Part shown: positions 27,999 to 36,536 of the stretch, in pieces
How positions within the stretch are numbered: the first letter of the stretch is position 1
Layout of the letters: every line of letters starts with the position of its first letter
DNA from: Hymenobacter properus
Lineage (GTDB): Bacteria > Bacteroidota > Bacteroidia > Cytophagales > Hymenobacteraceae
Reading direction: 5' to 3'
Assembly (NCBI RefSeq): GCF_015694735.1
Contig: NZ_JADQDP010000001.1
Coordinates: forward strand, 310,001-374,000
Length of the DNA: 64,000 nucleotides
Position numbers and translations under genes: made by a program
The notes under the pieces: model-generated
The model's input: only the letters and a program-made list of their open reading frames with translations
What the model was told of the DNA's origin: nothing
Database searches by the model: none

Positions 27999-28070
27999 CT
28001 GAACGCTGCGAAGGCCCCTCTCACCAACAGTAAAATAATTCTTATATGGAGGGGCCTTCGCTGCATTCAG
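27999..28070 (-). terminator. Long hairpin downstream of the TonB-dependent receptor
   Basis: Two 22-base arms (27999-28020 and 28049-28070), with only two mismatches, around a 28-base AT-rich loop. The arms contain GCGAAGGCCCCTC/GAGGGGCCTTCGC. It lies just after the stop codon of the receptor gene. Function as terminator or as a dispersed palindromic element is equally possible. Confidence 0.6.
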
Positions 28071-28093
28071 GACGACAGGCAATGATTAATTCC

Positions 28094-30634
28094 TTAAAAA
28101 CGCGCAATCAGGCGCAGGTTCACTACGCGCTGCGACAGGTAGCTGGGCACGGCGTAAGTGCGGCCGTTCACGTCCTGCAGGTAGCTGTAGCCAGCCACGT
28201 TGTTGGCGGCCAAAACGTTGAGGATTTCAAGGCCCAGCCAGAGACTTTCGAAACTGTAGAAATGGGGCTTGGGCGCATTGATGTTTTTCAGGCCAATGAC
28301 TTTGGAGAAGCCCAAGTCGACGCGCTTATAGCTGCGCACCAAGTCGGCGGTGCCGCGCAGGTCGGGCTCGTTGGGCGGGCTGAAGGGCAGGCCGGTGCCG
28401 AACACCAGGTTCACGTAGCCGCGCACCGAGGGGTTATTGGGCAGGTGGTCCTGGAAGAAAATGCCAAGGTTCAGGCGCTGGTCCTGCGGGCGGCGGATGT
28501 AGCCCTTGGGCTCGCGGCCGGTGATGTTGCCCTTGCCGTCGAGCACGTTGATGGAGTCGCCGTCCACGTTTTCGCGGGTGGTGAGCACCCCCAAACTAAA
28601 CCAGGACTCCGCTCCTTTCACGAACTCGCCGCTTAGGCGCGTGTCGAAGCCGGCGGCGTAGGCGCGGGCATTGTTTTTGGCGAAGTAGCGCAGGCGCACG
28701 TTGTCCACGTCGTAGGGCACCACGTCGGTGAGGTACTTGTAATACGCCTCGGCCGTGAACTTGAAGGGACGGCCGAACTGCTTGAAATTGATTTCCTCGC
28801 CCACGATGAAGTGGTAGGACTTCTGAGCCCGCAGCTCGGGGTTCAGATACGCTTGCTGCACACCCTGGCTGATGGTAGTCTGGTCGCGCAGTTCGCGGTA
28901 GAACGGCGGCTGGTAATACACGCCCACGGCGGCCCGGAACGAGCGGTTGGGGTGCCGGCGGCTGATTTGCGAGTATTGCACGCGGGGGCTGAATACCAGT
29001 TGGCCGTTGGTGCTCCAATAGTGGGCCCGGGCGCCATAAGTGAGAGTGCGCAGCGTGTCGAAAGCCCAGGTATCCTGCACAAAACCCTGGCTGCGGGTGC
29101 TGAGCAAACTCAAATCGGAAACCAGGCGCAGGCGGCGCGCGTCGGGCACGAAGTCGGCCGAGTCGGCGAAGCTGTACTCATTGAGGGTATCGCTGATTTT
29201 CTCGCGTCCCACTTTAGCGCCCCAGCGCACGGTGTGCGCGCTGCCAGGCGTCCAGCGGCCGCGGGTTTCGGCGGTGAAGATGCGGGCCGTGAGGAAGTTG
29301 CGCGAGTGCCGGAACTGCGAGCCAATATTGCGCTGCCGCACCGCCTGGTTGAAGTCGCGTGAGGTAGGGTCGCGGTTAATGTCAGCGAAGGTGTAGGCAG
29401 CTTCCACGTCGCGCAGCTCAAATTCGCGCGAAATAAGCGCCGAGCCTAGCAGCTCCATTTGCAGACGCGACGAGAAGTCGTGCTTCAGGTTGAAGCCGCT
29501 CTGGTAGGTATCGAACTGCATGCGCTCTCGCCCGTCGTACGCAATGAAGACGCGGGTGAACTGGTTGGTGTTGGTCGAGAAGGTGGCCTGGCCGGTTTCG
29601 GGTGAGAAGCGGTAGTCGTTGTGCGCCACCACGCCCAGCAGGCCCAACGAGGTGCGCTGCATATCCTCCTTCTTGCCCAGACCGATGTTCACGTATGCCT
29701 GCGCGTCATAGAAGGTCGGGTTGTAGCCGCCCTGCTGTTGGCGCAGCGAGCTGAGGACGTACTGCGCGTTTTTGTAGCGCACACCGGCTAGGTAGCTCAC
29801 CCGGCCGTTGGCCGACCGGGCCTCGGCGTGGGCGGCTCCGCCCACCAAGCTGGCCGTGAGCGAGGCCGCAAACTTCTCGGGCGTTTTGTAATCCACGCTC
29901 AGCACCGAGGCCAGCTTATCGCCGTACTTAGGCTGCCAGCCGCCGCTGCTGAATTCCACCTGCTTCACCAGGTCGGCATTCACGAAGCTCAAGCCCTCCT
30001 GTTGCGCTGAAGTCACCAGAAACGGACGATAAATCTCGAAGCCGTTGACGTACACCAGGTTTTCGTCGTAGTTGCCGCCGCGCACGTTGTAGGTGCTGGT
30101 CAGCTCGTTGTTCGACTGCACGCCGGGCAACGTTTTGAGAATGGCGTTGAAGTCGCCAAACGGCGAGGGAATTTCCTTGGCCGCACGCGGGTCGATGCGC
30201 GTGATGCTCACCTGTTCGCGGGTGTCGGCCTGGTCGGAGCGGGCCGTCACCTTCACGCCGCCCAGCGCTTTGGTATCGAGCCGCATGACGAGGGCCAGCG
30301 GCTTACCGGCGTCGGCGGGCAGGCGCATCGGAATTCGCAACGGCAAAAAGCCCAGCCGGCGCACCACCAGCACCGCCTGCCCCGAAGCGGGCACCCGCAC
30401 CGTTAGCGAGAAAAACCCTTCTGCCGTGGTATTGGCACCGCCCGGCTGCCCTTCCACTCCTACCGAGGCCAGTTCCAGGGGCTGGCCGTTGGTGTCGCGC
30501 AAGGTGCCCGTCAGGGTGATGGTTCCGGCTTGCGCGGGGGCGGCCCCTGCTGGGTTCTGCGCCTGCACATCGGGCGTAGCCAGCAGCAACACGAGGCAGC
30601 AGGCCGTTGCCGGGACATTGAAAAGAAGCCTCAT
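28094..30634 (-). CDS. TonB-dependent receptor with carboxypeptidase-like regulatory domain
   Basis: 846 aa. Signal peptide (ACCLVLLLATPDVQAQ), an N-terminal CarboxypepD_reg-like domain (ITLTGTLRDTNGQPLELASV), a plug domain (SPFGDFNAILKTLPGVQSNN, then STYNVRGGNYDENLVYVNGF) and a large C-terminal beta-barrel ending in the aromatic-terminated strand NLRLIARF. Located in the outer membrane and energised by TonB-ExbBD; the cluster at 34.4-36.5 kb encodes one such system. No SusD partner is adjacent, so this is more likely a siderophore, metal or peptide receptor than a polysaccharide SusC; the ligand is unknown. Confidence 0.9.
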   Translation of the reverse strand: MRLLFNVPATACCLVLLLATPDVQAQNPAGAAPAQAGTITLTGTLRDTNGQPLELASVGVEGQPGGANTTAEGFFSLTVRVPASGQAVLVVRRLGFLPLRIPMRLPADAGKPLALVMRLDTKALGGVKVTARSDQADTREQVSITRIDPRAAKEIPSPFGDFNAILKTLPGVQSNNELTSTYNVRGGNYDENLVYVNGFEIYRPFLVTSAQQEGLSFVNADLVKQVEFSSGGWQPKYGDKLASVLSVDYKTPEKFAASLTASLVGGAAHAEARSANGRVSYLAGVRYKNAQYVLSSLRQQQGGYNPTFYDAQAYVNIGLGKKEDMQRTSLGLLGVVAHNDYRFSPETGQATFSTNTNQFTRVFIAYDGRERMQFDTYQSGFNLKHDFSSRLQMELLGSALISREFELRDVEAAYTFADINRDPTSRDFNQAVRQRNIGSQFRHSRNFLTARIFTAETRGRWTPGSAHTVRWGAKVGREKISDTLNEYSFADSADFVPDARRLRLVSDLSLLSTRSQGFVQDTWAFDTLRTLTYGARAHYWSTNGQLVFSPRVQYSQISRRHPNRSFRAAVGVYYQPPFYRELRDQTTISQGVQQAYLNPELRAQKSYHFIVGEEINFKQFGRPFKFTAEAYYKYLTDVVPYDVDNVRLRYFAKNNARAYAAGFDTRLSGEFVKGAESWFSLGVLTTRENVDGDSINVLDGKGNITGREPKGYIRRPQDQRLNLGIFFQDHLPNNPSVRGYVNLVFGTGLPFSPPNEPDLRGTADLVRSYKRVDLGFSKVIGLKNINAPKPHFYSFESLWLGLEILNVLAANNVAGYSYLQDVNGRTYAVPSYLSQRVVNLRLIARF

Positions 30635-30693
30635 CAGCGGCAGACAGAAGTAAGTAGTTGTTTCACGACCGGGAAAACGCCGAATATCGGCCC

Positions 30694-31413
30694 CTATTGT
30701 TTGCGGCGCGCCCCGGCGTTGAGCTCGGCGGTTTCCAGATTGGTGAGGTAGTCGCGCATGCGCGCCAGCGTGGCCACCGGCCCCTCGGGCGCGCTAAACA
30801 CGAAGTTGCCGGCCACCAGCACGTCGGCCCCGGCTTCTACCAGCGGCCCGGCGTTGGCCAGGCTCACGCCGCCGTCCACCTCAATCAGCGCATCGGAGCC
30901 GCAATCGACCAGCAATTCTTTAAGCATGGCCACTTTTTTCAGCGTGTTCGGGATGAAGGCCTGCCCCCCAAAACCGGGGTTCACCGACATCACCAGCACC
31001 ACGTCGAGGTCGGCCGCAATGTCTTCGAGCAGTGCTACCGGCGTGTGCGGGTTCAGGGCCACGCCGGCCCGGCAGCCCAGTTGCTTGATTTGCTGCACCA
31101 CGCGGTGCAGGTGAGGGCAGGCTTCGTAGTGCACCGTGATACTGGAGGCGCCCGCGTCGCGGAACTGCGCCAGGTAGTGCTGGGGCTCCTCTATCATCAA
31201 ATGCACATCGATGGGCTGCTTGGCGTACTTGGCCACGGCCTGCAGCACGGGTAGGCCGAAGGAAATGTTGGGCACGAAACGCCCGTCCATCACGTCGAAG
31301 TGCAGCCAGTCGGCGGCACTATCGGCCAGCCGCTCGGTTTCGGCTTGCAGGTTGGCCAAGTCGGCGGCCAGAAAGGACGGAGCGAGCAGCGGGGCGCGGC
31401 GGGTTGCGTTCAT
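30694..31413 (-). CDS. rpe: Ribulose-phosphate 3-epimerase
   Basis: 239 aa. Interconverts ribulose 5-phosphate and xylulose 5-phosphate in the pentose phosphate pathway. Motifs: LAPSFLAADLANL, WLHFDVMDGRFVPNISFG, the metal-binding PIDVHLMIEEP, VLVMSVNPGFGGQAFIPNT and LIEVDGGV. The ATG at 31413 (MNATRRAPLLAPSFL) is used; the 24 codons before it overlap the region of the divergent promoter. Confidence 0.95.
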   Translation of the reverse strand: MNATRRAPLLAPSFLAADLANLQAETERLADSAADWLHFDVMDGRFVPNISFGLPVLQAVAKYAKQPIDVHLMIEEPQHYLAQFRDAGASSITVHYEACPHLHRVVQQIKQLGCRAGVALNPHTPVALLEDIAADLDVVLVMSVNPGFGGQAFIPNTLKKVAMLKELLVDCGSDALIEVDGGVSLANAGPLVEAGADVLVAGNFVFSAPEGPVATLARMRDYLTNLETAELNAGARRKQ

Positions 31414-31464
31414 GGCAGCGAAGATACAGCCGCTCGCCCCGCTGCGGTACGGGCCGGGCGGCCC

Positions 31465-31472
31465 TACTTTTG
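31465..31472 (+). promoter_or_regulatory. Promoter box upstream of the TrpF-like gene
   Basis: TACTTTTG followed by CGCC, the extended box shared with several promoters in the window. No good TTG at the expected distance. Confidence 0.45.
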
Positions 31473-31537
31473 CGCCAGGCTCCATCGCCCCTATCTTTTT
31501 ACGACGGCCTCGCCGCCGCGCTCCTCGCTTTTCCCCA

Positions 31538-32125
31538 GTGCCTCACCTCGTTCCTCTCCTCATCCGCGGCATCAACAACCTCTCCGATGCCCGCTACTGC
31601 GCCGGCATGGGCGCCGACAAGTTCACCTTTATACTCGACCCCGCCCTGCCTGGCGCCCTTGACACCCGCACCGTGAAAGAACTGGCCGGCTGGGTAGCCG
31701 GTGTGGAACTAATTGGCGAATTTGACCGGCTCAGTGCCCCCGAAATCAACGCCGTAGCTGCTGATTGCAGCCTCGATGCCGTGCTGCTCCGCTCCTATCG
31801 TTCACCGGCTGAGTTGGCCGAAATTGCGCCGCCGGTGTACGTGGAACTGACCGACACGGACAACGTGCCCGAGGCGGCCTCTGCCGTCGTTGGCTGGGTA
31901 CTGGAACTGAACGGGAAGGCTACCGAAGCGCCCGTTGCCGCTTTAAACCAGTTGGCGCAGGAGCGGCCGCTGTGGCTAGGCCCCGGCCTCCACCCCGAAA
32001 AGGCCCAGGCACTGGCAACGCAGCTGCCGCTGGCTGGGCTTTCTTTCCCCTCGGGTGATGAAGTGAAACCCGGCCTGCGTGATTTTGACCAGCTGGAAGC
32101 GGTTTTTGAAGCGTTGGAAGTATAG
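31538..32125 (+). CDS. TrpF-like (phosphoribosylanthranilate isomerase-like) barrel protein
   Basis: 195 aa from a GTG start at 31538. The beginning (PLLIRGINNLSDARYCAGMGADKFTFIL) has the TrpF pattern in which the strand is followed by a turn and then A..GAD, but the invariant KxCG catalytic motif of TrpF is replaced by RGIN, so the general-base Cys is absent. The C-terminal phosphate-binding region (LAGLSFPSGDEVKPGLRDFD) retains the SSG.E..PG.KD shape in degenerate form. No other tryptophan genes are nearby. It is probably a TrpF-fold protein with another or lost activity; annotation as a true isomerase would be doubtful. Confidence 0.7.
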   Translation: MPHLVPLLIRGINNLSDARYCAGMGADKFTFILDPALPGALDTRTVKELAGWVAGVELIGEFDRLSAPEINAVAADCSLDAVLLRSYRSPAELAEIAPPVYVELTDTDNVPEAASAVVGWVLELNGKATEAPVAALNQLAQERPLWLGPGLHPEKAQALATQLPLAGLSFPSGDEVKPGLRDFDQLEAVFEALEV

Positions 32126-32164
32126 TAAGTTGCTCGACGTTTAGCAAATTCTATGAATAAAGCA

Positions 32165-32231
32165 GCGCCGGGGCCTGCCGTCATTGAACGTCCAGCTTAG
32201 GTGTCGTTCAATGACGGGCAGGCCCCGGCGC
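32165..32231. terminator. Very long hairpin between convergent genes
   Basis: Arms 32165-32190 and 32205-32231 pair over 26 bp with one bulged C, around a 14-base loop; the outer part is GCGCCGGGGCCTGCC. Located between the TrpF-like gene and trmB, which converge. Probable bidirectional terminator, unusually long. Confidence 0.75.
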
Positions 32232-32251
32232 AATTTAATTAGACGTATCTC

Positions 32252-32917
32252 CTACGTCAGTCGGAACTGCACGTACTTTATGGGCACACCTATCGCCCGA
32301 TACTTTCCCTCGAAATTAGTTTGAATGGCCTGCGTCTCGGTGAAAGCCGGGTCGGTTTCGGCGTAGAGGTCGCGGGTCAACCGCTCAATGCGGGCGCCGG
32401 GCTGAGCCGCCAGCGTTTCCAGCGTGTACTCAAAAAGGCCCTCGTTGTCGGTTTTGAGGTGGAGCAGGCCGCCCGGCGTTAGCAGCTGCTCATACAGGGC
32501 CAGAAAGCGTGGTGAGGTAAGCCGGCGCTTGATGTCGCGGTCGCGCGGGCGCGGGTCGGGAAACGTAATCCAGATTTCCGACAGCTCGCCCGGGCCAAAC
32601 TGCGCTGCCAGCGCCTCGGCCCGCATCCGCACGAAGCCCACGTTGGTCAGGCCCATTTCCTCGGCGCGGGTGCTGCCGCGCCAGATGCGCTCGCCTTTGA
32701 TGTCGAGGCCCAGAAAATTGCGTTGCGGGTGCCGCTGGGCCAGGCCCACGGTGTATTCGCCCTTGCCGCAGCCCACTTCTAAGGTCAGCGGGTGGGGTTC
32801 ACGGAAAAAATCGGTGCGCCAGCGGCCACCAAGCTGCTCGTATTCAGGTTTGCCCGGCTCGATAATGTCGGGACGGGAAGCGTTGTCTTGAAAACGCTGA
32901 AGTTTAACGCGAGGCAA
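32252..32917 (-). CDS. trmB: tRNA (guanine-N7-)-methyltransferase
   Basis: 221 aa. Methylates G46 of tRNAs using S-adenosylmethionine. SAM-binding motif LTLEVGCGKGEYTVGLAQ, then FLGLDIKGERIWRG and the TrmB signature EIWITFPDPRPRDRDIKRRL. Length and order are normal. It lies 71 bases downstream of folC and is perhaps co-transcribed with it. Confidence 0.95.
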   Translation of the reverse strand: MPRVKLQRFQDNASRPDIIEPGKPEYEQLGGRWRTDFFREPHPLTLEVGCGKGEYTVGLAQRHPQRNFLGLDIKGERIWRGSTRAEEMGLTNVGFVRMRAEALAAQFGPGELSEIWITFPDPRPRDRDIKRRLTSPRFLALYEQLLTPGGLLHLKTDNEGLFEYTLETLAAQPGARIERLTRDLYAETDPAFTETQAIQTNFEGKYRAIGVPIKYVQFRLT

Positions 32918-32988
32918 ATTGAAAAATCAGTGAGGATGATGAATGAAAAGGAACAGGACCTGTCTGGTCTTATTCTTCCATTTTTTAA

Positions 32989-34296
32989 TTATTGATAAAG
33001 CTCTTCAACTTCGGCCACCACAAAAGTGCTGCCGCCAATGAAGACTACATCCGCTGGCGCGGCGGCAGCGCGGGCGGCGGCCACGGCGGCCGGCACCGAC
33101 GCGTAAGGCTGGCCCGCCAGGCCGAGTTCAGCGGCTTGCTGTGCCAGTTCGGGAGCCGGCAGGGCCCGTGGAATGTTGGCCGCGCAAAAATAGTAGGTCG
33201 CCTCCGGGGGCAACATAGCCAGCATACCCGCCACGTCCTTGTCATTCACGGTACCAATAACAAGGTGCAGGCGCTGGTGCGGCACGCGAAGCAGCTGGCG
33301 CATCACCATGCCCAGGCCGGCCGCGTTGTGGCCCGTATCGCACACCACTAGTGGGCGCTGGCCGAGAATGCTCCAGCGGCCCTTCAGCCCGGTGAGCTGC
33401 GTGACTTGCCGCAGGCCGGTACGCACAGCGGCCTCCGTGAGGCGGAAACCCAAGGCGCGCAATTCATCCAGCGTGGCCAGCACGCCGGGCAGGTTGTGCT
33501 GCTGGTAGTCGCCGGGCAGGCCCAGCTCAGCGTTGGGCAGGTAGGGCCGGCCGTGTTGCGTCACGTTCACGTGGCGCAGGCCGGTTTCCGGCACGGGCTC
33601 CCCAGAGAAAGTGGCCTGATATATCTGGTCAGCAAAAACGAGGTGGGCTAGCTTGCTAGCCGCTTCGCGCTCGAAGACGGGTGCAACTTCCGGCTGCGTC
33701 TGGCTGACCACAACGGGCACGCCGGGCTTGATGATGCCCGCTTTCTCGCCCGCGATTTCGGGCAGCGTGTTGCCTAGCAAGGCCTGGTGGTCGAAGCTGA
33801 TGTTGGTGATGAGCGAGACCAGCGGCGTGATGATGTTCGTAGAATCGAACCGGCCGCCGAGCCCCACTTCGATGATGGCGATGTCGACCCGCTGCTCGGC
33901 AAAATAGGCGAAGGCCAGCGCCACGCACATCTCGAAAAACGACGGCTGCACTTGTTCAAATAAAGGCTTCCAGCGCGCCACCCAGTCCACCAGGTAGTCG
34001 GGCGGCAGCTCCTGCCCATTCACGCGGATGCGCTCCGTGAACTCGCGCAGGTGCGGCGAGGTGTAGAGCCCCACCTTGTAGCCGGCGGCTTGCAGTGCAG
34101 CCGCTAGCATATGCGAGCTGCTACCCTTGCCGTTGGTGCCCGCCACGTGCACGATCCGAAACTGGCGCTCCGGGTGGCCCAGCGCTTCGGCCAGGGCCAG
34201 CGTGTTGCCCAGCCCTTTCTTGAAGCCCGCCGCTCCCACGCGCTGAAACATGGGCAGTTGTTCGTAGAGGTAGGCCAGGGTTTCGGAATAGGTCAT
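32989..34296 (-). CDS. folC: Folylpolyglutamate synthase / dihydrofolate synthase
   Basis: 435 aa. Adds glutamate to dihydropteroate or folates. Mur-ligase fold with the ATP-binding loop VHVAGTNGKGSSSHML, LYTSPHLREFTERIRVNG, the Mg-binding IIEVGLGGRFDSTNII and the C-terminal domain starting at GRWSILGQRPLVVCDTGHNAAG. The ATG at 34296 (MTYSETLAYLYEQLPMFQRVG) fits the family; the 17 codons upstream do not. A terminator separates it from tonB upstream. Confidence 0.95.
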   Translation of the reverse strand: MTYSETLAYLYEQLPMFQRVGAAGFKKGLGNTLALAEALGHPERQFRIVHVAGTNGKGSSSHMLAAALQAAGYKVGLYTSPHLREFTERIRVNGQELPPDYLVDWVARWKPLFEQVQPSFFEMCVALAFAYFAEQRVDIAIIEVGLGGRFDSTNIITPLVSLITNISFDHQALLGNTLPEIAGEKAGIIKPGVPVVVSQTQPEVAPVFEREAASKLAHLVFADQIYQATFSGEPVPETGLRHVNVTQHGRPYLPNAELGLPGDYQQHNLPGVLATLDELRALGFRLTEAAVRTGLRQVTQLTGLKGRWSILGQRPLVVCDTGHNAAGLGMVMRQLLRVPHQRLHLVIGTVNDKDVAGMLAMLPPEATYYFCAANIPRALPAPELAQQAAELGLAGQPYASVPAAVAAARAAAAPADVVFIGGSTFVVAEVEELYQ

Positions 34297-34360
34297 TGGT
34301 GCGCGGGCGCCAGCCCAAGGTGAACGGGCGATAAAATTACTAGCCAAGTACAGCTTGTCA

Positions 34361-34397
34361 ATAAAAAAGCCCCGTCACCACACCGGCAACGGGGCTT
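34361..34397 (-). terminator. Rho-independent terminator after tonB
   Basis: Stem AAGCCCCGT/ACGGGGCTT (34389-34397 with 34367-34375), followed on the minus strand by a run of T. Confidence 0.85.
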
Positions 34398-34417
34398 CCA
34401 AATCAAATCGACGGCTT

Positions 34418-35296
34418 CTATTTAAATCGGTAAGTGATGAAGCCGGTGGCACCACCCGAGCCGGAATTGGTACGGCGGAACGTAGCGTTGAGCAGAGCAT
34501 CGCGCACCAGTCGCTCCTGGGCCGGCGACACGTTGCCCGAAACTTTGGTCACGCTTTCCACATCGCCTTCCTCCGATATTTTTATCTTGAATCGGATAAT
34601 ACCAGGGTTGTCGTCGATGGACTCCGGGCGCGGAGTGCTCTCAAACGCCCAGCCGCTCATCTCCAGGCCGCCGCTGCCGGGGCTGCTGCCCGAGCCACCG
34701 CGGCCGGGGTTACCGTACAGCGCCTTGGCGTCGAGCGAGCCGTTGGGGTCGCCTTGGTCGCCCACGGCGCCGGGACGGTCGCCGTTGTTATTGCCGGTAG
34801 GCGCATTGCTGCTGCCATTTACGCCGTTACCTCCGCCGGTGGCGCTGCCTTTAGGCGAGAACGTAACGGCCACCTGTCGCTTGGGCTTGGGTGCCACTTT
34901 CACTTCTTCCTTGGGCGGAGCGGGCGTTTCGACGGGTGGCGCTGCCACGGGGCTTTCCTCGGCTTCGCTGGTCACAATTTTTTCCTGCGAGGGCGGCGTG
35001 GGGTCGGGCGTGGCGGCCGCGGCGGGGCGCGGCTGCGGGTCGGGGCTGGCAACGGGCGGACGGCTGTCTTGGCGGTTGGGCGAGTTGTTGGCCGTTGCCA
35101 TACTCTGCACGTCGCCCGAGCCGGCTTCGTCGAGGCCGTAGTTCAGCTCGACGCCGTCGCCCCCGGCCAACGGGGCCAGCGGCGGGTTCGGCCCCTTAAA
35201 CACCATGAACATGAACAGCAGCAACAGCACCCCGTGAACAACCAGGGTGCCAATCAGGCCTTCGCGCCGGTGCGGTTCTCGATAGTCAATTGCCAT
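34418..35296 (-). CDS. TonB-like energy transducer
   Basis: 292 aa. A short cytoplasmic N-terminus with one membrane helix (LIGTLVVHGVLLLLFMFMVF), a long Pro/Ala/Glu-rich periplasmic stretch (residues 70-145), a Gly/Asn/Ser-rich segment, and a C-terminal TonB/TolA-like domain (IIRFKIKISEEGDVESVTKV ... RFK). The C-terminal domain is of the compact form common in Bacteroidota gene clusters with ExbB and ExbD. It transfers the proton-driven movement of ExbBD to the cell envelope. Third gene of exbB-exbD-tonB, 32 bases after exbD. Confidence 0.87.
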   Translation of the reverse strand: MAIDYREPHRREGLIGTLVVHGVLLLLFMFMVFKGPNPPLAPLAGGDGVELNYGLDEAGSGDVQSMATANNSPNRQDSRPPVASPDPQPRPAAAATPDPTPPSQEKIVTSEAEESPVAAPPVETPAPPKEEVKVAPKPKRQVAVTFSPKGSATGGGNGVNGSSNAPTGNNNGDRPGAVGDQGDPNGSLDAKALYGNPGRGGSGSSPGSGGLEMSGWAFESTPRPESIDDNPGIIRFKIKISEEGDVESVTKVSGNVSPAQERLVRDALLNATFRRTNSGSGGATGFITYRFK

Positions 35297-35328
35297 GGAA
35301 ATGATACGCTGAATGCGTCGAAATCGTC

Positions 35329-35748
35329 TTACTTGCCCGCGGCCTGTTGGGCCTGCGTGGCCATCACCATTTTCAGCTTGAGGCGGTTGCCTATTTCCAG
35401 AATGTCAACCAGCTTCTGAACGTTCAACGAGTTATCCACCCGCAGCACCACGGTGGGCTGCTCGGTGCTGGGCACGTTACCAACCAGGGCCACCAGTTCC
35501 GACTCAATGGCCGTGGGGTTCACCGGCTTTTTGTTGACGTAGTAGGTACCGGCTGCATCCACCGACACGGTGATTGGCTGCTTCATCACCTGCTTGCTTG
35601 ATTTAGCATTTGGCAGCAACAGCTTAATAACGTTGGGGTTAACCAGCGTCGACGCAATCAAAAAGAACAACATCAGGAAGAACATGATGTCGTTCATGGC
35701 CCCGGTTTCGACGTGCGAGGTGAGGCGATGGCGGCGGGAAAGATTCAT
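35329..35748 (-). CDS. ExbD/TolR family biopolymer transport protein
   Basis: 139 aa. One N-terminal membrane helix (MNDIMFFLMLFFLIASTLVN), whose Asp provides the proton-path carboxylate, and a small periplasmic domain ending in a helical region rich in Lys. Works with ExbB as the proton-driven motor for TonB. It sits between exbB and tonB in the same orientation; the gap to exbB contains a period-7 repeat. Confidence 0.9.
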   Translation of the reverse strand: MNLSRRHRLTSHVETGAMNDIMFFLMLFFLIASTLVNPNVIKLLLPNAKSSKQVMKQPITVSVDAAGTYYVNKKPVNPTAIESELVALVGNVPSTEQPTVVLRVDNSLNVQKLVDILEIGNRLKLKMVMATQAQQAAGK

Positions 35749-35756
35749 TGTTTTTT

Positions 35757-35833
35757 AGCTGCAAGCTATAAGCCGCAAGCTGCAAGCACAGCCTTAATTG
35801 GCTTATAGCTTGCGGCTTGCGGCTTGCGGCTTA
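35757..35833. repeat. Period-7 repeat between exbB and exbD
   Basis: A run of AAGCTGC / AAGCCGC-type heptamers at 35757-35787, then the complementary GCTTGCG heptamers at 35798-35833, so the whole region is also an imperfect inverted repeat with a spacer of about 10 bases. It lies inside the operon, between the stop codon region of exbB and the start of exbD. Confidence 0.7.
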
Positions 35834-35835
35834 GA

Positions 35836-36528
35836 TTAATTATCCTGCAGAATGTCCATGAACTCGATGGCCGAGTTTTCCATGCGGAACACCATGCGCT
35901 CCACAAGGATGCTGAGCCAGTGGTAGCCCACGTGGGCGATGATGCCGACAATGAGGCCCGTGGCCGAGGTAACCAGCTTCACGTAGAGGCCGTCGGCCAC
36001 CTGCGGGATGCCGAACTCTTTGGTAGCGGCAATGGAGTAGAAAATCTTGATAACGCCGATGATGGTACCCACGAAGCCAATCATGGGCGCGATGCCGGCG
36101 ATGATGCCCAGGATGCTGATGTTTTTTTCAAGGCGGGCGATTTCAATCTTGCCCACGTTTTCCACGCTGGTTTCGATTTCCTTGAGCGGCAGGCCGATGC
36201 GGCGCAGGCCCTTTTCCACCATGCGGGCCAGCGGCGAGGCCGTTTGGGCGCACAGCAGCTTGGCGCCGGCCAGGTCGCCCTTCACCATGAGCGAGCGGAT
36301 GCCGTTCATGAATGTGTCGGGGTCGCCGGCGGCGCGGCGGATGGTGAAGTAGCGCTCGATGATGATGTAAACCGAAAGGATGGACAGCGCCACCAGCGGA
36401 ATCATAATCCAGCCGCCGCGCATCAGGAGGTCGATGACGGGGACACTGGTATCGGCAACGGGGGCAGCGGCAACAGCAGTAGCGGTATCGACAGCGGCGG
36501 GCGCCACTTGCAGGAGGAATGCGGACAT
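35836..36528 (-). CDS. MotA/TolQ/ExbB proton channel family protein
   Basis: 230 aa. An N-terminal Ala/Val-rich segment, one helix (GGWIMIPLVALSILSVYIII), a cytoplasmic domain (EIETSVENVGKIEIARLEKN) and two C-terminal helices with the MotA_ExbB signature (IAPMIGFVGTIIGVIKIF, VTSATGLIVGIIAHVGY). It forms the pentameric ring of the ExbBD motor in the inner membrane. It starts 8 bases after the HU/SPOR gene, so the two are co-transcribed. Confidence 0.92.
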   Translation of the reverse strand: MSAFLLQVAPAAVDTATAVAAAPVADTSVPVIDLLMRGGWIMIPLVALSILSVYIIIERYFTIRRAAGDPDTFMNGIRSLMVKGDLAGAKLLCAQTASPLARMVEKGLRRIGLPLKEIETSVENVGKIEIARLEKNISILGIIAGIAPMIGFVGTIIGVIKIFYSIAATKEFGIPQVADGLYVKLVTSATGLIVGIIAHVGYHWLSILVERMVFRMENSAIEFMDILQDN

Positions 36529-36536
36529 GCGGGGAG

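Noticed and set aside
34355..35419. Long plus-strand frame across tonB and exbD
   Set aside because: Complement of the tonB gene, whose domain order and operon context are clear.
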